Assembly: GCF_003992725.1 (NCBI RefSeq)
Contig: NZ_RZNF01000012.1
Coordinates: 496,001 to 560,000 of the forward strand
Reading direction: 5' to 3'
Origin: Rhodomicrobium lacus
GTDB taxonomy: Bacteria; Pseudomonadota; Alphaproteobacteria; Rhizobiales; Rhodomicrobiaceae
Length of the DNA: 64,000 nt
The position numbers and the translations under genes are program-made. The notes beneath the pieces were generated by a model, which was not told where the DNA came from, made no database searches, and saw nothing but the letters and a program-made list of their open reading frames with translations. Every line of letters starts with the position of its first letter. Position 1 is the stretch's first letter. Below, in pieces: positions 50,109-58,843 of this stretch.

Positions 50109-50629
50109 TAGGCATGACACGGAAATGTCTGAGAGGCGCTGCGGCGATCGCCATGGCGTGGGCGGCCTTCGCAGCGATGCAACCCGCCGAGGCGCAGTTC
50201 TTCGACAGGTTATTGCAACCGCAACAGCCTCCGCAGCAACAGCGCCGCGCGCCCCCGCGCCAGCAGCCCGCTCCGCCGCCGCCCCAGGTTCAGCAGGAAG
50301 CCGCGCCGCAGGGCAAACTCGGCTCCGAAGACCGCCCTTACGACGCACAGCTTTTCCGCCTTGCCGAGATTCTTGGCACCTTGCACTATTTGCGGGAGCT
50401 TTGCGGGGCGAATGAGGGGCAGGTCTGGCGCGAGCATATGCGCGAGCTTGTCAGTTCGGAAGGAACGAGCGCGCTGAGGCGGGCCAAGCTCGTCGAAGCC
50501 TTCAATCGCGGCTATCGAGACTACTCCCGCACCTACCGGACGTGCACACAACCGGCACTGGTTGCGATCAAGCGTTTCATGGATCAGGCCACGACCATCA
50601 CCGACGGGCTCGCCGCGAACGACAAATAG
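50105..50629 (+). CDS. TIGR02301 family secreted protein
   Basis: 174 residues with signal peptide (AIAMAWAAFAAMQPAEAQ), a Gln/Pro-rich spacer, then the family domain RPYDAQLFRLAEILGTLHYL with RELCGANEG, ending in AFNRGYRDYSRTYRTCTQPA. Two cysteines could form a disulfide. Function of the family is unknown; it is largely limited to Hyphomicrobiales, which supports the taxonomic call. Translationally coupled to the Nudix gene. Confidence 0.88.
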   Translation: MIGMTRKCLRGAAAIAMAWAAFAAMQPAEAQFFDRLLQPQQPPQQQRRAPPRQQPAPPPPQVQQEAAPQGKLGSEDRPYDAQLFRLAEILGTLHYLRELCGANEGQVWREHMRELVSSEGTSALRRAKLVEAFNRGYRDYSRTYRTCTQPALVAIKRFMDQATTITDGLAANDK

Positions 50630-50711
50630 CCCTGTCCTCCCCGTATCACCTTGCTTTTAACGGCAACGGCACAAGGAAACGCGGCGGATTTCATGAAACG
50701 AGACAACATTT

Positions 50712-50753
50712 GCTCTTGCCGTCCCCGAAATCATCGCCGGGGACGGCATGAGC
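50712..50753. terminator. Long hairpin between convergent genes, probable bidirectional terminator
   Basis: GCTC-T-TGCCGTCCCCG (50712-50727) pairs with CGGGGACGGCA-T-GAGC (50738-50753), one T-T mismatch, 10-base loop. It lies between the TIGR02301 gene and the M15-like gene, which converge. T tracts are poor, so termination efficiency is uncertain. Confidence 0.6.
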
Positions 50754-50781
50754 CTTTGCGACATCGATGTCAGTCGACCGC

Positions 50782-51336
50782 TCAGCTATCGGAATCGTCG
50801 TCGTCTCGGGCATAGCGCACGTAATAGCGCTTCTGTCCGCGTGCATTCGCGCTCCGCACGCCCGGCCTTTGCTGTTTCCGCGCAGCGTAGCGAACCGCGC
50901 CGCCATCATCCACATGGCCGCAATCGTTGAAACTGCATCCGTCGCGGAAGCCATGTTTGGCGATGATTGCGCGCGCCTGGTACATGAAAGAGGTCGTCAG
51001 CCCCCAGCCGCGCTGATCGAAATCGCAGGCCGCGCCCGAGTAGTGACGCGAGTTGGGAACATGTCCGCCGTGAGCATGGCAATGGACCGAACGCGGCTTG
51101 TAGCCGTGCGCGACGAAGTCGGCGATCAGGGCCTGAAAGCGCCCGGCGAGATGAGCGGCGACGCGGATCGGCCCGGCTGCCGTGGTGATTGTGACGAGGC
51201 CGCCGCTGCTGCCTCTGCCGAGGCTCGCCTCGCTCGTACCGAGCTGCTTGGCGTGATGACGATGCCGATGGGTTGCGTTGGCCGGAATTGCGAAAAGCAT
51301 GACAATGGCTGCTGTGAGAAGCAGTCGCATACTCAC
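50782..51336 (-). CDS. Secreted M15-like peptidase domain protein
   Basis: 184 residues with signal peptide (LLLTAAIVMLFAIPANA) followed by a His-rich stretch. Metal ligands of the M15 zinc peptidase pattern can be seen: H98 and D105 in SRHYSGAACDFD (H-x6-D) and H141 in CGHVDDGG. The family cleaves D-Ala peptides in peptidoglycan or belongs to endolysin-like proteins. The C-terminus is a charged Arg/Asp tail. A catalytic role is likely but unproven. Confidence 0.72.
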   Translation of the reverse strand: MSMRLLLTAAIVMLFAIPANATHRHRHHAKQLGTSEASLGRGSSGGLVTITTAAGPIRVAAHLAGRFQALIADFVAHGYKPRSVHCHAHGGHVPNSRHYSGAACDFDQRGWGLTTSFMYQARAIIAKHGFRDGCSFNDCGHVDDGGAVRYAARKQQRPGVRSANARGQKRYYVRYARDDDDSDS

Positions 51337-51708
51337 CTACCTGTTACGAGTGATGACAGAGGATGCTTACACCGGACATGCGCGCTTTCAGCGTCGCGTC
51401 GGCGTCGAGATCATCCTCGCCGGCTCATGTGGCACAGCTTCCGCTGGCGACCGGCGACCTTTTTCGCTAAAGTTTAATTAAGGCGGTGCCGCGGCTCCAA
51501 ATTGCGATGCCAGAAGCGGGGAGGTCGCTCGGCGACGCTCTGTATTAAAATTCGTTAATTTTTCAGTCTCTTATCAAGTAAAATGCCTGCGACAATATGT
51601 TGTATGCCAGACCTAAGTCTCGGCATTTCTGCGAAGGCTGCGAGAGCGGAAATCCGGCGAGCCGAAGGCGCGGATGTCGGACCACACCGGCGGCAGTCGT
51701 CGCCTGGA
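51337..51708. other. Intergenic region upstream of the M15-like gene
   Basis: About 370 bases, AT-rich near 51470-51570, containing TTAA-N6-TTAA at 51545-51558. Probable promoter of the M15-like gene and 3' end of the phosphomannomutase gene; no clear terminator or coding frame. Confidence 0.4.
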
Positions 51709-53220
51709 TCAGATTTTCTGATTATATTCGCCGATCTCGGGATAGGTGGCGAGATGCTGGTCGATCTCGGCGAAGATCGCGCGCATGTTCGCGTCCGATG
51801 CTGGACTTTCAACGACGACCACGAGTTCCGGCTTGTTCGACGAGGCGCGCACGAGGCCCCACGTACCGTCTTCGAGCACGAGGCGGATTCCGTTCACGGT
51901 GAGGATTTCGGAAATCTTCTGGCCCGCGATCTCGCCGCCCTGGTCCGCGATCGCCTTGAAATGCGCGATCACGCGGTCGACCACGTCATATTTCTTCTCG
52001 TCGTCGCAATGGGGCGACATCGTCGGCGACTGCCACGTCTTCGGCAGATCGCGGTAAAGCTCCGCCATGGTCTTGTCGGGGTTGCGCGAAAGCATGTCGC
52101 AAATCGCGATGGCCGACACGATGCCGTCGTCATAGCCGCGCCCGAGCGGCGGGTTGAAGAAATAATGGCCCGACTTCTCGAAGCCGACGAGCGCGCCCGT
52201 CTGGTGACTGTAGCGCTTGATATAGGAATGGCCGGTCTTCCAGTAGGCGGTCTGGGCACCGTTCTTGACGAGCACGGGGTCCGTTGAGAACAGACCCGTC
52301 GACTTCACGTCCACCACGAATTTCGCGTCGTTGTGCAAACCCGAAATATCGCGCGCGAGCATCACGCCAACCTTGTCGGCGAAAATCTCCGTGCCTTCGT
52401 TGTCGACCACGCCGCAACGGTCGCCGTCGCCGTCGAAGGCAAGGCCGACATCGGCGCCCGAGAGCCGCACCGCGTTCGACACCGCATGCAGCATCTTCAG
52501 CGATTCCGGGTTGGGGTTATGGTTGGGGAAGGTGTAGTCGAGATCGGTGTTGAGCGGGATAACCTCCACGCCGAGCTTCGCCAGCACCTCCGGCGCGAAA
52601 GCGCCCGCCGTGCCGTTGCCGCACGCAACCACCGCCTTGATCCTGCGCGTGAGGGGCTTGCGGTCGGTGAGATCGGCGATATAGCGTTCGGCGATGTCGC
52701 CGTGGAAATGACACGTCCCGCCCTCATGCGGCGCGAAGCGGCCTTCGAGCACGATCGCCTTGAGTTCGCTCATGTCTTCCGGGCCGAAGGTGAGCGGCCG
52801 CGCCATGCCGAGCTTGATGCCGGTCCAGCCATTGTCGTTGTGGCTCGCAGTGACCATCGCCACGCCCTCCACTTCAAGCGCGAACTGCGCGAAATAGGCG
52901 GTCGGCGAGAGCGCAAGGCCGATATCGTGAACCTCGGCGCCGCCCGCCAGCAGCCCGGCGATGAGCGCGGATTTGATGCTCGACGAATAGGAGCGGTAGT
53001 CATGGCCCGTCACGATGCGCACCGGCACGCCCCGCTCGCGCATCAGGGTCGTGAGCCCGATCCCCAGCGCCTGCATTCCCATGAGATTGATCTCCTGCGG
53101 GAACAGCCAGCGCGCGTCGTATTCGCGAAAACCCGTCGGCTTGACATAGGGAAGACGCTCGAATTCCGCCGTGTTCGGCCTGATGTCCGTGCGCGGCTTG
53201 GGAAATACTGCGGCTGTCAT
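51709..53220 (-). CDS. Phosphomannomutase / phosphoglucomutase
   Basis: Alpha-D-phosphohexomutase, interconverts hexose 6- and 1-phosphates for polysaccharide and lipopolysaccharide precursors. 503 residues. Active serine S126 in MVTASHNDNGWTGIKLG, metal loop LAFDGDGDRCGVVDNEG, sugar loop GFEKSGHYFFNPP and phosphate site WGLVRASSNKPELVVVVE. It opens with the FREYDARW substrate-side motif. Isolated gene; which sugar is favoured is not resolvable. Confidence 0.93.
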   Translation of the reverse strand: MTAAVFPKPRTDIRPNTAEFERLPYVKPTGFREYDARWLFPQEINLMGMQALGIGLTTLMRERGVPVRIVTGHDYRSYSSSIKSALIAGLLAGGAEVHDIGLALSPTAYFAQFALEVEGVAMVTASHNDNGWTGIKLGMARPLTFGPEDMSELKAIVLEGRFAPHEGGTCHFHGDIAERYIADLTDRKPLTRRIKAVVACGNGTAGAFAPEVLAKLGVEVIPLNTDLDYTFPNHNPNPESLKMLHAVSNAVRLSGADVGLAFDGDGDRCGVVDNEGTEIFADKVGVMLARDISGLHNDAKFVVDVKSTGLFSTDPVLVKNGAQTAYWKTGHSYIKRYSHQTGALVGFEKSGHYFFNPPLGRGYDDGIVSAIAICDMLSRNPDKTMAELYRDLPKTWQSPTMSPHCDDEKKYDVVDRVIAHFKAIADQGGEIAGQKISEILTVNGIRLVLEDGTWGLVRASSNKPELVVVVESPASDANMRAIFAEIDQHLATYPEIGEYNQKI

Positions 53221-53529
53221 GACGGCTCCGGGGGGGCTTTCTGTGATTGAACACTGGCATACCTGCGTTGCACGGGGCTGCCAAGTTTGTTCGGTGACGG
53301 CTGTGTCCCGGTCGACGCCGACGCTCTTCGCCGGGATGCGTGCAAGAGCGGATACAGTCCGGGTCTTTCCAAGAAGCCGATCCGGCTATAAGAGCATGTC
53401 GAGCGTCCGGATGCTCCGGCGTACCCGTTCGATGCGAGCCGAAAGTTGGTTTGATTTGAGCGTCCACCGCCGGATGCATCAAATGGCGAACCCACTTCAG
53501 AGATTTGATTCCGAACTATTCCCACGCCC
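53221..53529. other. Divergent intergenic region (phosphomannomutase / permease)
   Basis: About 310 bases between two divergent starts. It must carry both promoters; I see no clear hexamer pairs, repeats or small genes. Confidence 0.4.
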
Positions 53530-54963
53530 ATGTCGAACGATGATACCGCCACCTGGTCGCGGCTGAAGGCGTTGCCTCGGGCATCGCTTTTCCTTGTCGC
53601 GGTGATCGCGCTCGCCTTCGTGGATGTGTTCACGGGATGGAGGCCAGCCGCCTTCATCGCGCTGCCGTTCCTGATCGCCTATTTCGCCTGTGTCTGGAAC
53701 CGCATGATCCTGAACGCGAAGATCCTGCTCGCGGGCTGCGCGGCGATAGGCATCTTCGCCGCATTCCAGCCCGGGGGCATTGCGATCCTTGGCGCCGGCG
53801 CGAGTCGAATGGTTTATCTGCCGACCTTCATTGCGCTGCTCGGCCTTCTGCGCGCGGCGGCGAGCGCGTCCACGATGATCGCGCTCGCAGGTCGCCACCT
53901 CGTGAACCAGCCGCCCTCGCGCCGTTATCTGTCGCTGTCCTTCGGAGCGCATTTCTTCGGCGTCCTGCTCAACATCGGCGGCCTGGCGCTTCTCGTCGAG
54001 ATGGTGCGCGACGCCAACACGCTGAAAGCGGCGGGCGGCAATGAACGGATCGTCGCCTGGCGCGAGCGGCGCATGACAGCGGCGGCGCTGCGCGGCTTTT
54101 CCGCCATCGTGTTCTGGTCGCCGCTCGGCGTTTCCTTCAATCTGCTGCTCGTCTCGGTGCCCGGCTTGACATGGGCGGAAGCAGGGCCGCTTGGCATCCT
54201 CGGCGCAACGGCGTTCATTCTGCTCGGCTGGATTTTCGATCAGGTGCAGAAGCCGAAAGGATTTCAGCGGCAGGAACCGCAGAGGATAGCAGGCGGGATG
54301 CTCGCGGTCGCCGCATTGATCGGCCATGTCGCGGCGATTTCGGTTGCGACGGGCTTCGTCGAGCGCGAGCTGGACCTGTCGTTCCAGACTGCGCTTCTCG
54401 TCGCGGTGCCCGTTTACGCCTTCCTGTGGGCGCTCGGCATCTCGATGGCGAGCGCGCGGCCCGCGCCTGTGAAGGCGAGCGCCGCAATCCTCATCGACAA
54501 GGGCGTCGCGGCATTTCCGGGCTATGCGAACGAAATCGCGGTCTTCGCGGCGTCGGGCTTCCTGGGCGCTGCCCTCGTCGCGCTCGTGCCGCAGGATGCG
54601 ATGCGCGCCTTCTTCCACACGATACCGCTGCCGCCCGCGCTGTTCGCCTGCGGGCTTTGCCTCAGCGTTGCGGCGATGGGGCAGATCGGGCTCAATCCGA
54701 TGATCGGCGCGACCATCCTTGCGAGCGCTGTCGCGTCCGTCGACATGCCCGGCCTTTCCAAGACGGCCATCGTGCTTGCCATCGCAGCGGGCTGGACATG
54801 CTCGGTCATATCATCGCCGTTCAACTCGTCGCTCGTGATGACGGCGTCGCTCGTCAACCGCCGTCCCGGCGAGGTGGCCTACAAATGGAACGGGCTCTTT
54901 ACGCTGGCCGCGCTTTTCCTGAGTTGCCTTGTGCTTGCACTCACCCTGCCGCTGGCGCGCTGA
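53530..54963 (+). CDS. Polytopic membrane protein, putative permease
   Basis: 477 residues with about 10-12 hydrophobic segments (for example ASLFLVAVIALAFVDVFTGW, YLPTFIALLGLLRAAASAST, LFACGLCLSVAAMGQIGLNP). Internal similarity in layout and helical hairpin-like loops (FWSPLGVSFNLLLVSVPGL; GWTCSVISSPFNSSLVMTA) resembles ion-transporter superfamily proteins with two re-entrant regions. No specific family or substrate can be named. Confidence 0.75.
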   Translation: MSNDDTATWSRLKALPRASLFLVAVIALAFVDVFTGWRPAAFIALPFLIAYFACVWNRMILNAKILLAGCAAIGIFAAFQPGGIAILGAGASRMVYLPTFIALLGLLRAAASASTMIALAGRHLVNQPPSRRYLSLSFGAHFFGVLLNIGGLALLVEMVRDANTLKAAGGNERIVAWRERRMTAAALRGFSAIVFWSPLGVSFNLLLVSVPGLTWAEAGPLGILGATAFILLGWIFDQVQKPKGFQRQEPQRIAGGMLAVAALIGHVAAISVATGFVERELDLSFQTALLVAVPVYAFLWALGISMASARPAPVKASAAILIDKGVAAFPGYANEIAVFAASGFLGAALVALVPQDAMRAFFHTIPLPPALFACGLCLSVAAMGQIGLNPMIGATILASAVASVDMPGLSKTAIVLAIAAGWTCSVISSPFNSSLVMTASLVNRRPGEVAYKWNGLFTLAALFLSCLVLALTLPLAR

Positions 54964-54988
54964 TCGCAAGCTCGGGCGTGGCTGCCAT

Positions 54989-55004
54989 AATTGCATGCGC
55001 AATT
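54989..55004. repeat. Short dyad after the permease gene
   Basis: AATTGC-ATGC-GCAATT, a 6-bp dyad with 4-base centre, directly before the composite palindromic element. No T tract. Confidence 0.4.
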
Positions 55005-55008
55005 GACG

Positions 55009-55174
55009 CTAGTGGAGCGAATTTGACATTTGAGTCCCGGTGGCTGCGCGCTTGCGAGCAAATGTCAAATTCAAAACTCCACTAGAATCATGATATTGCT
55101 AGTGGTCTTTTCGATTCCGACATTTGCTCGCAAGCGTGCTGCAAACGATGCAAATGTCGGAATCGGACCACTAG
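55009..55174. repeat. Composite palindromic element: two tandem long hairpins (MITE- or BIME-like)
   Basis: Hairpin 1 spans 55009-55085 (arms 55009-55032 and 55059-55085); hairpin 2 spans 55099-55174 (arms 55099-55126 and 55151-55174); a 13-base spacer containing ATCATGAT separates them. All four arms begin or end with CTAGTGG/CCACTAG and share the inner core GACATTTG/CAAATGTC. In both hairpins one arm has a small T-rich bulge. The inner flank CTTGCGAG of hairpin 1 recurs inverted (CTCGCAAG) in hairpin 2, so the halves are inverted copies of one unit. It lies between the permease and bestrophin genes and codes for nothing evident. Confidence 0.85.
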
Positions 55175-55269
55175 ACTGCGACAAAACGTGCGAGCGTGGC
55201 AGCGCTCACACCGATTTTGCCCTTCCTTCAAGTCGACGGCGTCCGCCGTCCTGGCGAGAGATTCCCGAG

Positions 55270-56181
55270 ATGATCGTTCGCAAGTCGCCGAACATGCTGG
55301 CGATGCTGTTTACCTTGCGCGGAACCGTGGTGATTCAGATCTGGCAGCGGCTGCTCATCGTTGCCGTCGTGTCGACCTTCGTGGCCGTCTTCCCGCATGT
55401 GTGGTCGGAACCGCTGCCGTCGGTTTCGCTGGCGCCCTTCAGCCTGATCGGCCTTGTGCTGTCCATCTTCCTCGGCTTTCGGAACAACGCCTGCTACGAC
55501 CGCTGGTGGGAAGCACGCAAGCAATGGGGCCATCTCATCGCTCAGTCGCGGGCGCTCGCTCGCGAGGCGCGTGCGCTGCACGATCCCGAAGTGACGGAGC
55601 GGATCGCGCGGCGTTCCATCGGTTTCGCCGCCGTGCTTGCGGCACGCCTTCGCGGGCAAGACGAGGCGGCCGCTTTGCGCCCCTGGCTCTCGGAGGCGGA
55701 GGCGGTCGCGGTGCTCGCGACCCGCAACCGGCCTCAGGCCGTCCTTCAGCTCCTGACGGTGGAAATCGTCGACGTCCATCGCAGGGGAAACTGCGGCGAG
55801 ATCCTGCTGCGGATGCTTGAAGACCGCGTGGAGGAAATGAACGCGATCCAGACCGCCTGCGAGCGGATCAAGAACACGCCCGCGCCCTTCGCCTATTCGC
55901 TGCTGCTGCACCGGACATCGTGGATTTTCTGCCTTGTCTCGCCGTTCGGCCTTTGGGAGACCTGCGGGCTTGCAACGCCGCTTTTCACCCTTGTGCTGGC
56001 TTACGCATTCTTCGGCCTCGATGCCGTCGGCGACGAGTTGGAGGAGCCTTTCAGCCTTTTGCCCAACGGCCTGCCCCTCAATGCCATGGTGCGCACCATC
56101 GAGATCGATCTTCTTGAGACGATCGGCGCGAAGGAAATCCCGGAGCCCTTGCAGCCGGTCGACGGCTGGCTTCTCACCTGA
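55270..56181 (+). CDS. Bestrophin family (YneE-like) membrane protein
   Basis: 303 residues, homologous to bacterial bestrophin channels (KpBest type) that conduct ions across the inner membrane. Visible landmarks: FTLRGTVVIQIWQRLLIVAV, LGFRNNACYDRWWEARKQWG (a strongly conserved block) and the C-terminal EEPFSLLPNGLPLNAMVRTI. The open frame extends upstream through the palindromic element, but homology begins at MIVRKSPNMLAMLF, so the ATG at 55270 is chosen. Confidence 0.9.
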   Translation: MIVRKSPNMLAMLFTLRGTVVIQIWQRLLIVAVVSTFVAVFPHVWSEPLPSVSLAPFSLIGLVLSIFLGFRNNACYDRWWEARKQWGHLIAQSRALAREARALHDPEVTERIARRSIGFAAVLAARLRGQDEAAALRPWLSEAEAVAVLATRNRPQAVLQLLTVEIVDVHRRGNCGEILLRMLEDRVEEMNAIQTACERIKNTPAPFAYSLLLHRTSWIFCLVSPFGLWETCGLATPLFTLVLAYAFFGLDAVGDELEEPFSLLPNGLPLNAMVRTIEIDLLETIGAKEIPEPLQPVDGWLLT

Positions 56182-56192
56182 GGCGGCGGCGC

Positions 56193-57329
56193 CTATTCCG
56201 CCGCCGTGCTCGCATCGGACGCCCGAAGATCCTGCCAGCCCGAGCCGAGCGTGCGCCTGTCGAACGAGACGGACTTCACGATGGCGAACACCGGTTCGCC
56301 GACGGCAAGCTTGAGCCGCTCCACCGAAAAGCGCGTGAGCCGCGCGACGAGCATCTCGCCCTTGCAGTCGACGCGCAGCTCGACGCTCGGGCCATCCGTA
56401 GCGCCCAGCTCCGCCACCACGCCGCGAAACACGTTCAGCGCGCTGACATCGTCCGGCTTCTCGCGCGCAATCATCACGTCGCGCGCCTTGATCTGCATGC
56501 GGACATCCTTGCCCTCGGCGATGTCGAGGCGCGGCATCCGCCATTCCCCCGCCTGCGAAACGAGAGTGGTGAGATCGTAATCGGCATCGTGCTTCTCGAC
56601 CTTGGCGAGGATGACCGCGCCCGCATCGTCGCCGCCCTCCGCTGCCGGGAACAGATCGACGCGCCGCATCAGATCCAGCGTCGGGCCGAACGCGCGCATC
56701 TTGCCTGCCGAGAGCACGACAAGCGTGTCGGACAGACGCGCCACTTCCGCCACCGAATGGCTCACATAGACGATGGGGATGCCCGCCTCGTCGCGGAGCC
56801 GTTCCAGATACGGCATGATTTCGAGTTTGCGCGCGTCGTCGAGCGAGGCGAGCGGCTCGTCCATGAGGAGCAGCTTCGGCGCGGCCAGGAGCGCTCGACC
56901 GATGGCGACGCGCTGCTTCTCGCCGCCGGAGAGCCGGTTCGGGTAGCGCGCGAGAAGGTGATCGATGCCGAGAAGATCGGCGACGCGCGCGAGTTCTCCG
57001 CCGCTCTTGTCCACTGCGCCCGCGAACCATGCGCCATAGAGCAGGTTCTGCTTGACGGACAGGTGCGGGAACAGGCGGCCTTCCTGAAACACCATGCCGA
57101 GCCTGCGCTTGCAGGCGGGCACGAAGATGCCGCGCGCCGTATCGACAAGCGTCTCGCCGTCGATGACGATGCGGCCGCGAGCAGGCCGCGTCAGCCCCGC
57201 GATCAGGTTGATGAGCGTGGTTTTCCCCGACCCCGAATGGCCGAACAGCGCAACGAAGCGCCCGTCGGTCTCGAAGTCGACATCGAGCGCGAACGCGCCG
57301 AGATTTTGCGCCACAGCGACTTCGATCAT
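56193..57329 (-). CDS. modC: Molybdate ABC transporter ATP-binding protein
   Basis: ATPase of molybdate import, 378 residues. Walker A ALFGHSGSGKTTLINLIAG, signature NRLSGGEKQRVAIGRALL, Walker B KLLLMDEPLASLDD and H-loop VYVSHSVAEVARL; the C-terminal part (about 290-355) is a TOBE/molybdate-binding domain (MQIKARDVMIAREKPDDVSA). The ATG at 57329 overlaps the modB stop as ATGA. The same frame runs open far upstream inside modB, which is a shadow. Confidence 0.95.
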   Translation of the reverse strand: MIEVAVAQNLGAFALDVDFETDGRFVALFGHSGSGKTTLINLIAGLTRPARGRIVIDGETLVDTARGIFVPACKRRLGMVFQEGRLFPHLSVKQNLLYGAWFAGAVDKSGGELARVADLLGIDHLLARYPNRLSGGEKQRVAIGRALLAAPKLLLMDEPLASLDDARKLEIMPYLERLRDEAGIPIVYVSHSVAEVARLSDTLVVLSAGKMRAFGPTLDLMRRVDLFPAAEGGDDAGAVILAKVEKHDADYDLTTLVSQAGEWRMPRLDIAEGKDVRMQIKARDVMIAREKPDDVSALNVFRGVVAELGATDGPSVELRVDCKGEMLVARLTRFSVERLKLAVGEPVFAIVKSVSFDRRTLGSGWQDLRASDASTAAE

Positions 57330-58033
57330 GACGTGATGCTCCTCGCGCCGCCCGCGCGCCGGGCCAGCCACTCGGATGCGATCAGCGCCCCCATCGAGAT
57401 GACGAGCGAAACGAGCGTAAGCCGAAGCGCGCCTTCGTCGCCGCCCGGCACCTGCGTGAAGGTGTAGATCGCCGAAGGCAGCGTCTGAGTCTCGCCGGGA
57501 ATGTTGGAGACGAAAGTTATCGTCGCGCCGAATTCGCCCATGGCGCGCGCGAAGCAAAGGATCATGCCCGCGATGACGCCGGAGGCGATGAGCGGCAGCG
57601 TAACCGTGAGGAACACCCACGCCGGACTCGCGCCGAGAGTGCCCGCCGCGTCTTCGAGCCGACGGTCGACGGATTCGAGCGAAAGGCGGATGGCGCGCAC
57701 CATGAGCGGAAAGCCCATGACGGCGCAGGCGAGCGCAGCGCCCGTCCATCGGAACGAAAAGACGAGTCCGCAGCACTGCTCGAAGAACTGCCCGGCGGGG
57801 CCTTTCCTGCCGAAGGAGATAAGAAGCAGATAGCCTGTCACGACGGGAGGCAGGACGAGGGGAAGATGAACGATGCCGTTGAGGAGGGACTTCCCCCAGA
57901 ATTCGCGCCTCGCCAGCACCCAAGCGATGGCGAGCCCGAAAGGCAGGCTCGCCACGACTGCGACGGTCGCGACCAGGAGGCTCAGCCGGATGGCGGTCCA
58001 CTCATCCGGGCTGAGCGTCCAGAAGTCGTTCAG
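57326..58033 (-). CDS. modB: Molybdate ABC transporter permease (apparent CTG start)
   Basis: Inner-membrane permease, about 235 residues. The EAA loop is RRLEDAAGTLGASPAWVFLT and later FARAMGEFGATITFVSNIPG. Family homology begins with LSPDEWTAIRLSLLVATVAV, but no ATG, GTG or TTG lies in frame before it. The only plausible start for a complete protein is CTG at 58033, overlapping the modA stop as CTGA; the first standard start is a GTG at 57955, which would delete part of the first helix. Overlaps modC as ATGA. Confidence 0.85.
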   Translation of the reverse strand: MNDFWTLSPDEWTAIRLSLLVATVAVVASLPFGLAIAWVLARREFWGKSLLNGIVHLPLVLPPVVTGYLLLISFGRKGPAGQFFEQCCGLVFSFRWTGAALACAVMGFPLMVRAIRLSLESVDRRLEDAAGTLGASPAWVFLTVTLPLIASGVIAGMILCFARAMGEFGATITFVSNIPGETQTLPSAIYTFTQVPGGDEGALRLTLVSLVISMGALIASEWLARRAGGARSITS

Positions 58034-58827
58034 GACTTCTTGTCCGCGAGAACGGTGAAGCCCTGCTTCTCGAAGTGAGGCGCGGCCGCGGGCGACTTGA
58101 TGAAGCTATAGAACGACTTCGCGTCCTCGCCCGCCTTCGTGGTCAGCGCAATCGGATAGATGATCGCGGGATGCGAGGAGGCCGGGAAGGTGGCGATGAC
58201 CTTTACGTTCGCGTCGGAAACCGCGTCGCTCGCATAGACGATGCCGAGGGGCGCTTCGCCGCGGCTGACGAGGAGGAGCGCCGCGCGCACGCTTTCAGCC
58301 TGCGCCAGCTTGTTTTCCACCTCCGACCAGAGGCCCAGCTTTTCGAGCGCGGCCTTGCCGTATTTGCCGGCGGGCACGGACGTGACCTGACCGACCGCGA
58401 GGCGCCCGTCTCCGAGGATCTTGCCGAGATCGGCGCCTTCCTTCAGCTCGATCGTCGCGGTGCTATCCTTCGGCGCGATGAGGACGATCGCGTTGCCGAG
58501 CAGGTTCGCGCGCGTCTGGTTGTCGATCAGCGCCTTCTTCTCTACGTAGTCCATCCAGTCGAGATCGGCGGAGATGAAGATATCGGCTGGCGCATCCTGT
58601 TCGAGCTGCTTGGCGAGCGCGGAACTTGCCGCGTAGCTGGTCTTCACGGACTTGCCTTCGTTCGCCTTCTGCCAGTCGGCGGAGATGGCATCGAGCGCGT
58701 TCTTCAGGCTCGCCGCGGCGAAGACGATGACGGGTTTCGTTTCCTCGGCGATGGCCTGCGGCACGACGAGCGCAGCCGAGAGAAGCGCGGCGGAGACCGT
58801 CGCCATGAAGCGTGATCTGAAGCTCAT
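58030..58827 (-). CDS. modA: Molybdate ABC transporter substrate-binding protein
   Basis: Periplasmic molybdate/tungstate-binding protein, about 265 residues. Signal peptide FMATVSAALLSAALVVPQAI ends before AEETKP; mature motifs are VIVFAAASLKNALDAISADW, TSYAASSALAKQLEQDAPAD and IFISADLDWMDYVEKK. AGGAA precedes the ATG at 58827 by about five bases, better than the ATG at 58839. First gene of modABC, with modB and modC overlapping in series. Confidence 0.95.
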   Translation of the reverse strand: MSFRSRFMATVSAALLSAALVVPQAIAEETKPVIVFAAASLKNALDAISADWQKANEGKSVKTSYAASSALAKQLEQDAPADIFISADLDWMDYVEKKALIDNQTRANLLGNAIVLIAPKDSTATIELKEGADLGKILGDGRLAVGQVTSVPAGKYGKAALEKLGLWSEVENKLAQAESVRAALLLVSRGEAPLGIVYASDAVSDANVKVIATFPASSHPAIIYPIALTTKAGEDAKSFYSFIKSPAAAPHFEKQGFTVLADKKS

Positions 58828-58843
58828 TCTTTTCCTCATTCGA

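Noticed and set aside
51545-51558. CtrA site TTAA-N6-TTAA
   Set aside because: The spacing is 6 rather than 7 bases and the flanks do not match, so the resemblance is probably due to AT-rich sequence.
55030-55269. 80-codon N-terminal extension of the bestrophin protein
   Set aside because: It reads through the palindromic element and shows no bestrophin similarity.
57330-58001. N-terminal 224-codon extension of modC
   Set aside because: It is the out-of-frame shadow of modB; ModC homology starts at the ATG at 57329.
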